Shown: positions 1-7,834 of the stretch, in pieces
Position numbering within the stretch: the first letter of the stretch is position 1
How the letters are laid out: each line of letters opens with the position of its first letter
Assembly: GCA_029262735.1 (NCBI GenBank)
Contig: JAJCYY010000061.1
Span: forward strand, 1 to 47,908
Direction of reading: 5' to 3'
From: Chloroflexota bacterium
Lineage (GTDB): Bacteria > Chloroflexota > Dehalococcoidia > Lucifugimonadales > Lucifugimonadaceae
DNA length: 47,908 bases
Notes under the pieces: model-generated
The model's database searches: none
Told to the model about the DNA's origin: nothing
The model's input: only the letters and a program-made list of their open reading frames with translations
Made by a program: the position numbers and the translations under genes

Positions 1-118
1 GCACCGGATTCGCAAGACTCAGCATGACTGGAAGTGCACGGCACGGTCAGCCAATCCGGCACGATGTGGCGTGTCCCGGCGTTCGCAGTGTTTGGCCGGT
101 CTGCTCGTAGATTTGCAC

Positions 119-1456
119 TCAGCCAATGCTGTCATAGCGCAGACCGTGACTGAGGACATCTCCTGAATTTAGAACTCCGCGGACGTCCACCAGCAGTCCG
201 TCTTTCATGGTCGCAGCTACTCGCTCCAGGTCCAGATCTCTGTATTCGGCAACCGAATTTAGTACTACTGCCGCATCAACTCCAGCAAGTGCTTCGTAGA
301 CGTTTTCGAAGTACGTCGCGTCCTGGAACTGTTCCTCAGCCTCAGGTATCGCCAATGGATCGTGACCATGTACGGTGGCGCCGCTATCGGCCAGGTCCTT
401 CATCAGTCTCAGAGCCAGTGAGTTACGAACGTCGTTCGTGCCCTCTTTAAACGCCAGCCCCAGCACGGCTACCGTTTTTCCGACTGGTGATGGCCCCATG
501 CCGTTGATCAGTTTGTTTTGCACCTCGATCAGTTGAAGGTGGTTCCGCTGCAGGACAGAGTCGAGCAACACAGGGTCGTAATTGTTGTCTTGAGCAAGCC
601 GTACGAGCGCGGTGAGGTCCTTTTCCAGGCACGGCCCCCCGAATCCTATCCCGGGTTGTAGATATGCCTTGCCGATGCGCGGATCCAACCCGAGCCCTTC
701 AACGACGGCGCCGACATCAGCGTTGAGCCGTTGACAGAGTCCTGCGATTTCGTTGATGAATGAGATGCGCGTGGCCAGAAACGCGTTCGAGGCATATTTG
801 ATCATCTGTGCTGTCGACGGAGTCGTCTCAAGATACGGAATCGGGGTGTCTGTGCGGAATGCCTCGGGCAATTCGGCGCTTCCGTCGATCAGGGGCTGGT
901 AGACCTGCCTCATGACCGAAAAAGCTGGTTCAGAGTCAGACCCAACGACGATGCGATCGGGGCGGAAGAAGTCCCGGAGTCCGCGGCCTTCTCGCAGGAA
1001 CTCAGGGTTTGAAACGAGATCGAACTGTTTACCTGGAATGAGTCGCTCTTTCAGCACGCTATCCAGCTGATCTAATGTCTCGACAGGCATAGTGCTTTTT
1101 ACGGCCACGACTGTGTACCGATGGATCAGTCTCGCCAGATCGCGGGCCACGGTGACGGCATGCGACGAATCGGTCCCGCCGTCCGGTAGAGAAGGAGTTG
1201 CGACGGCAATGAAAACGATTTCGGCCTGCTCGATACCCGTTTCGATCGAGGTCGTGAACCTTATCTTGCCGCGCTGAAGTAACTCAGCGAGAACTGGCTC
1301 AAGGCCTTCCTCCTGAATGGGGGAGTTGCCATTCTCGAGCTCTTCGACTCGCGTGCTGTTGACATCGACACACATTACTTCGTGTCCGAGTAAGGCCAGA
1401 CCGACTCCGGTCACCAGCCCCACGTAGCCCGCTCCTCCGACTACACATACGCGCAT
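119..1456 (-). CDS. UDP-glucose/GDP-mannose dehydrogenase family protein (likely UDP-glucose 6-dehydrogenase)
   Basis: Cytoplasmic nucleotide-sugar dehydrogenase that would oxidise a sugar C6 alcohol to the acid in two NAD-dependent steps, feeding envelope or exopolysaccharide synthesis. Seen: an N-terminal Rossmann motif VVGGAGYVG (residues 5-13), SNPEFLREG (149-157), the active-site loop GFGGPCLEKD with the catalytic cysteine at residue 276, and a C-terminal Rossmann half with GLAFKEGTNDVR. The 445-residue length is normal for the family and the protein looks intact. UDP-glucose is the most common substrate for proteins of this length, but UDP-ManNAc or GDP-mannose relatives cannot be excluded by eye, so no symbol is given. 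It stands alone: the next gene upstream ends 230 bp away behind its own terminator, and the first 118 bases of the window show nothing recognisable. Confidence 0.93.
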   Translation of the reverse strand: MRVCVVGGAGYVGLVTGVGLALLGHEVMCVDVNSTRVEELENGNSPIQEEGLEPVLAELLQRGKIRFTTSIETGIEQAEIVFIAVATPSLPDGGTDSSHAVTVARDLARLIHRYTVVAVKSTMPVETLDQLDSVLKERLIPGKQFDLVSNPEFLREGRGLRDFFRPDRIVVGSDSEPAFSVMRQVYQPLIDGSAELPEAFRTDTPIPYLETTPSTAQMIKYASNAFLATRISFINEIAGLCQRLNADVGAVVEGLGLDPRIGKAYLQPGIGFGGPCLEKDLTALVRLAQDNNYDPVLLDSVLQRNHLQLIEVQNKLINGMGPSPVGKTVAVLGLAFKEGTNDVRNSLALRLMKDLADSGATVHGHDPLAIPEAEEQFQDATYFENVYEALAGVDAAVVLNSVAEYRDLDLERVAATMKDGLLVDVRGVLNSGDVLSHGLRYDSIG

Positions 1457-1624
1457 CAGTTTTTCAAAAATCCTCTTCGTTGAGACATGTCATCGCAATT
1501 AACCCGTTCTCAAATTCTACGTTCACACGCCTACGTATTGCACAGCATCCTGAACATCTAACTCGCTAATTGCAGTTTGCGCACGCGGTCCCGGTGTTTG
1601 GTGCGTCGTGCTCGTCTGCCAATT

Positions 1625-1663
1625 GGAAACAAAAGTGGCCCGCCCAGAACTGGACGGGCCACT
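1625..1663 (-). terminator. Rho-independent terminator after the MMPL gene
   Basis: A hairpin with a 9-bp perfect stem (AGTGGCCCG / CGGGCCACT, 1634-1663) extended by a CC/GG pair past a bulge. On the minus strand it is followed by TTTTGTTT. It starts about 25 bp after the MMPL stop codon, which is the expected place. Confidence 0.8.
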
Positions 1664-1687
1664 GACTATGTGAGAACTGTGTCGGCT

Positions 1688-3922
1688 CTAGTCTCCGTCG
1701 AAAGGAGCCAACGCAGGTCGCATGATCGGCTTTGCTGGCGGCTTCTCCGCGCCACCCTCGACACGAAGGTCCGGGAGCCAGCTCATCCAGCCGGGCAGGT
1801 ACCAGTTCCACTTACCGAGCAACTTCATGGTTGAAGGGACCAGCACCGACCTGACGATTGTTGCATCCAGGAACACCGCAACGGCCAGTCCGAAGCCCAT
1901 CTGCTGCATTACTCCAAGATCGCCCAGGGCAAAACCGCCGAACACAGCCACCATGATTAGCGCAGCGCCGGTGATCAGGCGTCCGGTGGAGCGCAGACCG
2001 GAGGCCACCGCTTCACTGTTGTCGCCACTGTGATCGAAACGCTCCCTGATTCGACTCAGCAGGAACACGTGGTAGTCCATCGACAGTCCGAACAGAATGC
2101 TGAAGAGGTAAAGCGGCAGGAAGACCTCGATAGCCTCCACTTTCTGGAATCCCAGCAGATCAGCGCCCACGCCCTTCTGGAACACCAGAACAATCAGGCC
2201 GTACGCGGCGCCGACGGAGATGAGGTTCATGATGATCGCCGTTACCGGCACCACCACTGACCTGAACGCCAGCATCAGCACGACGAAGCTGAGTCCGAGC
2301 ACGATTGCAAACACGATTGGCGTGTAGTCTTCGACGTTGCCAACCCAGTCATTCACAAAAGCCGTTTCCCCCGTAACAAGCACACGATGGCTGTCCGATC
2401 CAAAGGCCGACGGAACGTAGTCGTCCCGCAGGCGATCGATCAGACCGATCGCATTGCTCGCCACCGGGTCGCCTGCTATCCGCGTTCGGGCGATGGTCAA
2501 GTTCGCCTCTTGATGGACCTCAATTTCAAGCGCACCAAATTCGGGGTCGAGCGCAAGTGCCCGATCCAGTCTCGCAAGTCCGTCCGTGATGGCTGCGGAC
2601 TCTGTCTGTCCGTCTATCACGATGACAGCCGGTGCGTCCTGTCCGAATCCAAACTCCTCCTGCACGATCACGAACCCTTCACGAGACTCGGCGCTTGCAG
2701 GTGCGCTTTCCACTCCGCTGACACCAGTTTTCATGTCCAGCACCGGTGTGGCGGCTGCAATCAGTAGCCCTGCGCCCAGCACCAGGCTAAGCACCGGTTT
2801 ACCCATCACAGCCCGAGTCGTGCGGTCCCAGAAGCCACCGTCTGAGTCCTCTGTTGAGCCGATGTTCCGGCCAACAAAAGGGACTCGGATCGAGTTGACG
2901 CGGTCACCAACGAGACTCAGCACGGCCGGCAACAGGGTCAACGAAGACAACACAGAGGCGACCACTACTGTGATTGCGCCAAGGCCAAGGCTGGTGAAGA
3001 TGGTGTCTGGCATGATGACCATGCCGATCAGCGCCAGCACTACCGTCATTCCGCTAAACAGCACGGCGCGTGAGGCGGTGTCGCCTGCTCTCTCTATCGC
3101 ATCGAGCTTTTCGTGTCCCTTGCGTCGCTCCTCCCGGTAGCGTGAAACTACGAACAGTGAATAGTCGATGCCGACGGCAAGACCCATCATCGTGATGATG
3201 TTGACCACGAAGAATGTCATCTCGAACGTCTGTCCGATCACGGCGGTGACACCGATAGCGACTACGATGGCCGCTACCGAGAGGACGATGGGGATGAATG
3301 CGGCAGCAACCGCACCGAACACAAGCGCCAGGATGATCATTGCCGCAAGCAGGCCGATGCTTTCGCCCTTCTGCAGATCTTCCTCGGCGATTTCGTTGAA
3401 TTCGGCGTTGACGCTGAGCACTCCGGTCAGCAACGCTTCAACAGCACTCCCATCGGTCGCAGCGTGAATCGCCTCTCTGACGCCGTGAATCGCGTCCTCG
3501 TCCGCCACATCCACGAAAGCGATGGTCGTGCCGCGGTCTTCCGAGACCAGGCTTTCATCACTACCGGAGTAGTAGTGACCAATCACAGACGACTCGTCTT
3601 GATCCAGTGCCTCAACAGCCGCGAGTGCGGACTCGACAGCTGCCCTGTAGGAAGGATCGTCAACGGTCAGTGAATCGGAGTGAAAGACGACGATTTCGGC
3701 TGACGAGTCGTCTTGCGTGCCAAGCCGTTCCTCTATCAGGCCGTTAGCCCTGGCCGACTCGGGATTGTTCGTAAGTTCAATATCGTTCGTCATTGCGTCC
3801 GACAGCAGAGTGCCGGACGCTACGGCTGCAAGCACCAGGGCGACGACCCAGGCAGCGACCACTGTCCTGGGACGGCGGCTGGAAAAGCGGGCGAGATGCC
3901 CTGTGGACAGTCTCGACATCAT
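1688..3922 (-). CDS. MMPL/RND-family membrane transporter
   Basis: Inner-membrane export protein of the MMPL branch of the RND superfamily, probably exporting lipids or hydrophobic toxic compounds using the proton gradient. Seen: an N-terminal transmembrane segment after a basic RRPR stretch, a soluble domain, then a block of five or six membrane spans containing GIDYSLF with the SRYREE loop. A second soluble domain and a second membrane block with SMDYHVF and SRIRE follow. The two Asp-Tyr pairs are the proton-relay signature of both repeats. I start it at the ATG at 3922 (744 residues) because AGAGAGG lies just upstream; 20 more in-frame codons upstream (to 3982) have no ribosome site. The 41-bp element at 4003-4043 precedes it, linking it to the SRPBCC/ABC operon. 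The substrate is unknown. Confidence 0.92.
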   Translation of the reverse strand: MMSRLSTGHLARFSSRRPRTVVAAWVVALVLAAVASGTLLSDAMTNDIELTNNPESARANGLIEERLGTQDDSSAEIVVFHSDSLTVDDPSYRAAVESALAAVEALDQDESSVIGHYYSGSDESLVSEDRGTTIAFVDVADEDAIHGVREAIHAATDGSAVEALLTGVLSVNAEFNEIAEEDLQKGESIGLLAAMIILALVFGAVAAAFIPIVLSVAAIVVAIGVTAVIGQTFEMTFFVVNIITMMGLAVGIDYSLFVVSRYREERRKGHEKLDAIERAGDTASRAVLFSGMTVVLALIGMVIMPDTIFTSLGLGAITVVVASVLSSLTLLPAVLSLVGDRVNSIRVPFVGRNIGSTEDSDGGFWDRTTRAVMGKPVLSLVLGAGLLIAAATPVLDMKTGVSGVESAPASAESREGFVIVQEEFGFGQDAPAVIVIDGQTESAAITDGLARLDRALALDPEFGALEIEVHQEANLTIARTRIAGDPVASNAIGLIDRLRDDYVPSAFGSDSHRVLVTGETAFVNDWVGNVEDYTPIVFAIVLGLSFVVLMLAFRSVVVPVTAIIMNLISVGAAYGLIVLVFQKGVGADLLGFQKVEAIEVFLPLYLFSILFGLSMDYHVFLLSRIRERFDHSGDNSEAVASGLRSTGRLITGAALIMVAVFGGFALGDLGVMQQMGFGLAVAVFLDATIVRSVLVPSTMKLLGKWNWYLPGWMSWLPDLRVEGGAEKPPAKPIMRPALAPFDGD

Positions 3923-4002
3923 TGCGCACCTCTCTTGGCATTGACCGGGACCTTTATCCTCGGTTACGCAACCATGTTGCAAGCAGATAGATCGTCCGGC
4001 CT

Positions 4003-4043
4003 CAGCCTAAGGGTGCAGCCGTGGATGTATTTAGGGGGTGTAG
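4003..4043 (-). promoter_or_regulatory. 41-bp conserved upstream element, copy 1 (MMPL promoter)
   Basis: A 41-bp block matching 7698-7738 at 34 of 41 positions. Read toward the gene it contains CACCCCCT-AATACATCC followed by TGCACCCTT, i.e. two TGCACCC-like half sites about 24 bp apart. It ends 80 bp before the MMPL start codon, nearly the same distance as copy 2 from its gene. Inferred operator or activator site, possibly for the LAL regulator encoded at 7835-10612. Confidence 0.65.
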
Positions 4044-4208
4044 TTGGAGTCCTGGTGCGAGTAGATTCGTGACTGCGCCGAGTGGCGGGTCTCGGGCGAC
4101 TACCGGATTTCATCATCGCTTTATGCGGCTCGGCAGCGAGCGCGACGCCCAGGGAACTCATCAGTGCCCGGTTCCGCGACGATCGAATCGTTCCGAACAG
4201 GGCCAAAG

Positions 4209-4241
4209 TCAACGGCCAGCCGAACGTCGGCTGGCCGTTGA
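4209..4241 (-). terminator. Hairpin terminator after the SRPBCC-ABC-MDR operon
   Basis: Perfect 14-bp inverted repeat (TCAACGGCCAGCCG and its complement) with a 5-base loop, 30 bp beyond the stop codon of the oxidoreductase gene. The trailing U-run on the minus strand is short (CTTTGG), so it may be a weak or factor-assisted terminator. Confidence 0.65.
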
Positions 4242-4271
4242 TAGCAATTCAGATCATCTTTCCGAAGCCAC

Positions 4272-5240
4272 TCAAACGGTGATGACCACCTTTCCGCGGG
4301 CGTGCTTTGTCTCGAGATAACGGATGGCCTCAGGAACCTCGCTCAACGGATAACGCCTGTCTATGACAGGCACCACCTTGCCGGATTCGACAAGCTCCTT
4401 GATCACATTGAGGTCCTCGCTCTTAGGTTTTGCCATCAGCATCCCAAATTTCTTCCCTTTCCTCGAAATCAGCGGCCCCTGGAACAACACCTGAAATATT
4501 CGGCCTGTTGACCCACCGATCAGGACGTAGATCCCGCCGGGAGCCAGGGCACGCCGGTAGTCCGCGATTGATCGGAATGCTGCGGTATCGACAATCACGT
4601 CGTACTGCTGCCCGTTCTGGGTGACGTCTTCCTGTGTGTAGTCGATCACGTGGTCTGCACCGATCGATCGCACCATTTCCAGGTTTCTCGTGCTGCTAAC
4701 CCCGGTCACCTCGGCACCAAGCGCCTTTGCGATCTGCACCGCAAACGTGCCGACACCGCTGGATGCCCCGTTGATTAGAACCTTGTGTCCCGGCTGAACC
4801 TTTCCTTTATCGCGAAGTGCCTGTAGAGCGGTGACTGCTGCGAGTGGAATCGCAGCGGCTTCGTCGAACGTGAGGTTAGATGGCTTCAGTGCCAGCGCAT
4901 CCTCAGAAACGGCAACATACTCCGCGAATCCGCCCCAGCCGCACTCCGAAATGTCGCCGAATACTTCGTCACCCGGCTGAAACCGCTTCACGTTGGCGCC
5001 AACCGCTTCGACTCGTCCCGCAATGTCAGCTCCGAGGATCTTGTTCTTCGGTCTCAGCATCCCAAAACCCATCAATCGCATGAAGAACGGGTCTGCTCTC
5101 AAGAGGTGCCAGTCACCAGCATTTACAGATGCTGCTTGAACGTTCACCAGCACCTCGTCGTTCCCTGTGACCGGCGTATCGATCTCCCGGAGTTCCAGGA
5201 CATCGGGTGAACCGTATTTATCTCGAACTATCGCTTTCAT
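4272..5240 (-). CDS. NAD(P)-dependent alcohol dehydrogenase / quinone oxidoreductase-like (MDR superfamily)
   Basis: Zinc-independent medium-chain dehydrogenase/reductase of the quinone-oxidoreductase type, expected to reduce enones, quinones or aldehydes with NAD(P)H in the cytoplasm. Seen: a GroES-like N-terminal half with ILGADIAGRVEAVG and FQPGDEVFGD, then the nucleotide-binding motif INGASSGVGTFAVQIAKALGA and VIDYTQED, ending in RGKVVITV. The catalytic-zinc Cys/His set of classical alcohol dehydrogenases is not present. The 322-residue length is typical. An AGGAG lies close before the ATG. It is the last gene of an operon with the ABC exporter upstream (34-bp gap) and a hairpin downstream. 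The context suggests a detoxification role alongside efflux; this is inference. Confidence 0.9.
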   Translation of the reverse strand: MKAIVRDKYGSPDVLELREIDTPVTGNDEVLVNVQAASVNAGDWHLLRADPFFMRLMGFGMLRPKNKILGADIAGRVEAVGANVKRFQPGDEVFGDISECGWGGFAEYVAVSEDALALKPSNLTFDEAAAIPLAAVTALQALRDKGKVQPGHKVLINGASSGVGTFAVQIAKALGAEVTGVSSTRNLEMVRSIGADHVIDYTQEDVTQNGQQYDVIVDTAAFRSIADYRRALAPGGIYVLIGGSTGRIFQVLFQGPLISRKGKKFGMLMAKPKSEDLNVIKELVESGKVVPVIDRRYPLSEVPEAIRYLETKHARGKVVITV

Positions 5241-5274
5241 CGAACTCTCCTGAGCTTAGAACGACTTGAAGTGA

Positions 5275-6081
5275 TTAACTCTTGCGAACCCGCGAGTGCA
5301 ATGCCAGCAAAGCCAGTGACATGCTGACTACTCCAACAACCAGCACCGCACCGATGCCCGCGAGCAACGCCTGTGCGTCCCAGCCTTCGGATATCAGTGA
5401 ACGCAGTGCATCCAGCAGATATGTGACCGGGTTGTACGAGGCAACGGTTGACAGCCAGCCCGTAAGCGCTTCCTTCGGCAACCAGAGTGTCGTCAGGAAG
5501 ACGAAGGGCAGGAACAGCAAGAAGGACGAATTTACCGCTCCAGGATTGCCGGTTTTAAGGGCAATCGCGTAGATGAATCCTGAGTAGACCAGCCCCCACA
5601 GCCCGGCAATGAGCACGAACACGAGTATGCCGAGCGGTCCGCTTTCAAACCCAACGCCAAGCGCGAATCCTAGGCCGATGACCGGCAATGTAAGTGCGAC
5701 GATCAGGGTGACATCGGCGACCATCAATCCGAGAAGCAGCGCCACCCGATTCACCGGCGTTAGCGAGAGTCGATCAAAGTAGCCGGTCTGTATATCGGTG
5801 ACGAGTGTGATTGCGCGCGAGATGCCCGTGACAGCGAAGACGATTGCGACCGGTAACTGAAACTCCTTGTAGTCGATGCCAGGTATCCCTTCCGCCACGT
5901 CTTGCAGCGCGCCAATTGTGACAGCGAAGAAGAACACTGGAAAAACGAGCGGTGGAATTACCGTCTCCAGGTCCCGCGGCACCGAGCGCAGAGCCCGCGT
6001 AGCAACCGCCATCACTTCTCTAAGAAATCCCGCTCGCCTGGCGCGAACTCTTCCCTGTACACCTGCTGTTGCGGTGGTCAT
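5275..6081 (-). CDS. ABC-2 type transporter permease (DrrB-like)
   Basis: Membrane component of a two-gene ABC exporter. Seen: a cytoplasmic N-terminal helix region, then about six hydrophobic segments; a conserved patch around YFDRLSLTPVNR after the second span, typical of ABC-2/DrrB permeases; and SYNPVTYLLDALR near the end. The 268-residue length is normal. The start ATG overlaps the stop codon of the upstream ATPase gene by 4 bp, showing translational coupling and strongly pairing the two subunits. The substrate is not readable from sequence; daunorubicin-resistance-type exporters move drugs, lipids or other hydrophobic molecules. Confidence 0.9.
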   Translation of the reverse strand: MTTATAGVQGRVRARRAGFLREVMAVATRALRSVPRDLETVIPPLVFPVFFFAVTIGALQDVAEGIPGIDYKEFQLPVAIVFAVTGISRAITLVTDIQTGYFDRLSLTPVNRVALLLGLMVADVTLIVALTLPVIGLGFALGVGFESGPLGILVFVLIAGLWGLVYSGFIYAIALKTGNPGAVNSSFLLFLPFVFLTTLWLPKEALTGWLSTVASYNPVTYLLDALRSLISEGWDAQALLAGIGAVLVVGVVSMSLALLALHSRVRKS

Positions 6082-7046
6082 GCCGCTGCCTCCTCTTGTG
6101 TGCCTTCACTTTGAATGCGCCCACCGGTTACCTGTAGGAAAACATCGTCCAAAGTCGGTGTCCGGAGGGTGATCTCACGGACCTTCACAGCAGATTGGTT
6201 AAGGGCGATGACCACGCTGCTTATCAACTCGGCGCCGTCGCTGACACTGATAGTTAGCTCGTTGCCACTTGCTGTGACCTGCTCCACTCTCGGAACGTTC
6301 CTGAGAGCCTCGATTGCGACGTTTGGATCGCTATCGACCTGCGCGATGATCAGGTCCGAGCCGATAGAACGCTTTAGCTTCGCCGGGGTGCCTTCAGCCA
6401 CCAGCCTGCCCTTGCTGATAATGCCAACACGGTCAGCCAGTTCGTCGGCCTCTTCGAGATACTGCGTGGTCAGGAAGATGGTCACACCGAGCTCACTGTT
6501 TATGCTCCTTACCTCTTCCCAAACGCGGGCCCGGCTGATGGGATCCAGGCCGGTAGTTGGCTCATCGAGAAACAGCACTTCTGGGTTATGTATGAGAGCG
6601 GCAGCGAGGTCGATCCTGCGCTTCATGCCGCCCGAGTACGTGCCGATCAGCCTGTCGATGGCGTCACCGATATCTATCAAGGTCGACAGCTCGTCCATGC
6701 GCTGGTCAATCTGGCGACCGTTGAGGCCATAGAGTCGCCCCTGGAGCCGCAGCAGCTCACGCCCCGTCTGCCTGTTGTCCAGTGCTGCCTCTTGCAGTGC
6801 GGCGCCGATGCGCAGACGCACTTCTTGCGTGTCATGGACCACATCGTTTCCTGCAACGGAGGCGTGGCCCCCGGTTGGCATCAGCAGGGTGGTGAGCATC
6901 CGCACGGTGGTTGACTTGCCTGCGCCGTTTGGTCCCAGGAAGCCATAGATCTCTCCTTTCGATACCGAAAGGTCAACAGAGTCCACAGCCCTGATTTCGT
7001 TGAAACTACGCACGAGTCCTTCAGCAAAAACTGCATATTCGTTCAT
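6078..7046 (-). CDS. ABC exporter ATP-binding protein (DrrA-like)
   Basis: Cytoplasmic ATPase energising the permease encoded directly downstream. Seen: Walker A GPNGAGKST (about residues 39-47), the ABC signature YSGGMKRRIDLA, Walker B VLFLDEPTTGLD, and an H-loop region in which FLTTQY replaces the usual switch histidine, as in DrrA-type proteins where TTQYLEEAD is the standard form. A C-terminal domain of about 90 residues after the nucleotide-binding domain ends in RTPTLDDVFLQVTGG, characteristic of the DrrA family. The 322-residue length is usual. The gene follows the SRPBCC gene by 126 bp and overlaps the permease by 4 bp. Confidence 0.94.
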   Translation of the reverse strand: MNEYAVFAEGLVRSFNEIRAVDSVDLSVSKGEIYGFLGPNGAGKSTTVRMLTTLLMPTGGHASVAGNDVVHDTQEVRLRIGAALQEAALDNRQTGRELLRLQGRLYGLNGRQIDQRMDELSTLIDIGDAIDRLIGTYSGGMKRRIDLAAALIHNPEVLFLDEPTTGLDPISRARVWEEVRSINSELGVTIFLTTQYLEEADELADRVGIISKGRLVAEGTPAKLKRSIGSDLIIAQVDSDPNVAIEALRNVPRVEQVTASGNELTISVSDGAELISSVVIALNQSAVKVREITLRTPTLDDVFLQVTGGRIQSEGTQEEAAA

Positions 7047-7172
7047 TGTGTTTACTCCTGATTTTTCTCGTCCATCCAGGAGCCCATGCGGTGGGCGGTG
7101 ACCAGGATGAAACTCCCCGCGGTCGGTCGAGTTCTAGTTGACAGATCGCTCAGTACGGCGATTCCGCCTGTA

Positions 7173-7610
7173 TCACTGAGACTCGAGAATCCTCTTCAGG
7201 TTCTGCAGGTCGTTCTGTGCCTGCTTCGCGAACATGCCTCCCGCAACAAAAGTGATTAGCCGCCAGAGGCCCTGGGCCTGAAGTTCGGCTGCATGTGTCA
7301 ATCTCGTCCCACCAGGCGTGGATTCCAAGGCATAGCCGTCGTTGCCCGTGAATGGGCCCGATGTGAACCGCCATGCGACCCTCCGGGGCTCCTCGTACTC
7401 CGTGAGCTCCCACCCGTAGTCCATAGTCATGCCAATACCACCTGCCCGATGCACGCCAGTCGACCCGACCGCAACCGGACCTTCCGACGTGTACTTAGCT
7501 TCGACTATGGTCTTCTGCCACTCGGGGTCGTTGCTCAGGTCGGTCAGGTACTCGAACACCTCTTCCGGCTGTCGGTCGATCTCTACGGTCTCGCACAAAT
7601 TGAAAGCCAT
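7173..7610 (-). CDS. SRPBCC-fold (START/Bet v1-like) protein
   Basis: Small cytoplasmic protein of the SRPBCC (polyketide cyclase/dehydrase, START-like) superfamily, whose members bind hydrophobic ligands in a helix-grip cavity. Seen: the opening strand with VEIDRQPEEVFEYLTDLSND, the PEWQKTI turn, central strands (WELTEYEEPRRVAWRF), TRLTHAAELQAQG, and the long C-terminal helix FAKQAQNDLQNLKRILES. The 145-residue length is typical. AGGAGG sits 7 bases before the ATG. It is the first gene of the operon and carries the second copy of the 41-bp element 87 bp upstream. A ligand sensor or scavenger for the molecule exported by the ABC/MMPL pumps is plausible but not shown. Confidence 0.88.
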   Translation of the reverse strand: MAFNLCETVEIDRQPEEVFEYLTDLSNDPEWQKTIVEAKYTSEGPVAVGSTGVHRAGGIGMTMDYGWELTEYEEPRRVAWRFTSGPFTGNDGYALESTPGGTRLTHAAELQAQGLWRLITFVAGGMFAKQAQNDLQNLKRILESQ

Positions 7611-7697
7611 CTGATTCCTCCTCGTGTCTCCGTGTCATTCTGCGTCGAATGTTTACGGTCTATGGGCAAAACTATTGGAGAAAGACACACTTCAAAT

Positions 7698-7738
7698 CAG
7701 CCGAAGGGTGCAATTGAGGATGTATTCAGGGGGTGCAG
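7698..7738 (-). promoter_or_regulatory. 41-bp conserved upstream element, copy 2 (SRPBCC-ABC operon promoter)
   Basis: Second copy of the element at 4003-4043 (34/41 identical, no gaps), placed 87 bp before the SRPBCC start codon. The most conserved blocks, written on the plus strand, are AAGGGTGCA, GGATGTATT and AGGGGGTG. The shared position and spacing in front of two separate units next to a LAL regulator suggest a common activator site. Confidence 0.65.
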
Positions 7739-7834
7739 CCGGACATGAGCGGTGGAACTGCCAGCAAGAGGGGCGAGTTCGGGAAGGGAAGACGCGCAGC
7801 CCACTCGGATGTGGTCGGCGCTGATGCAGTAAAA

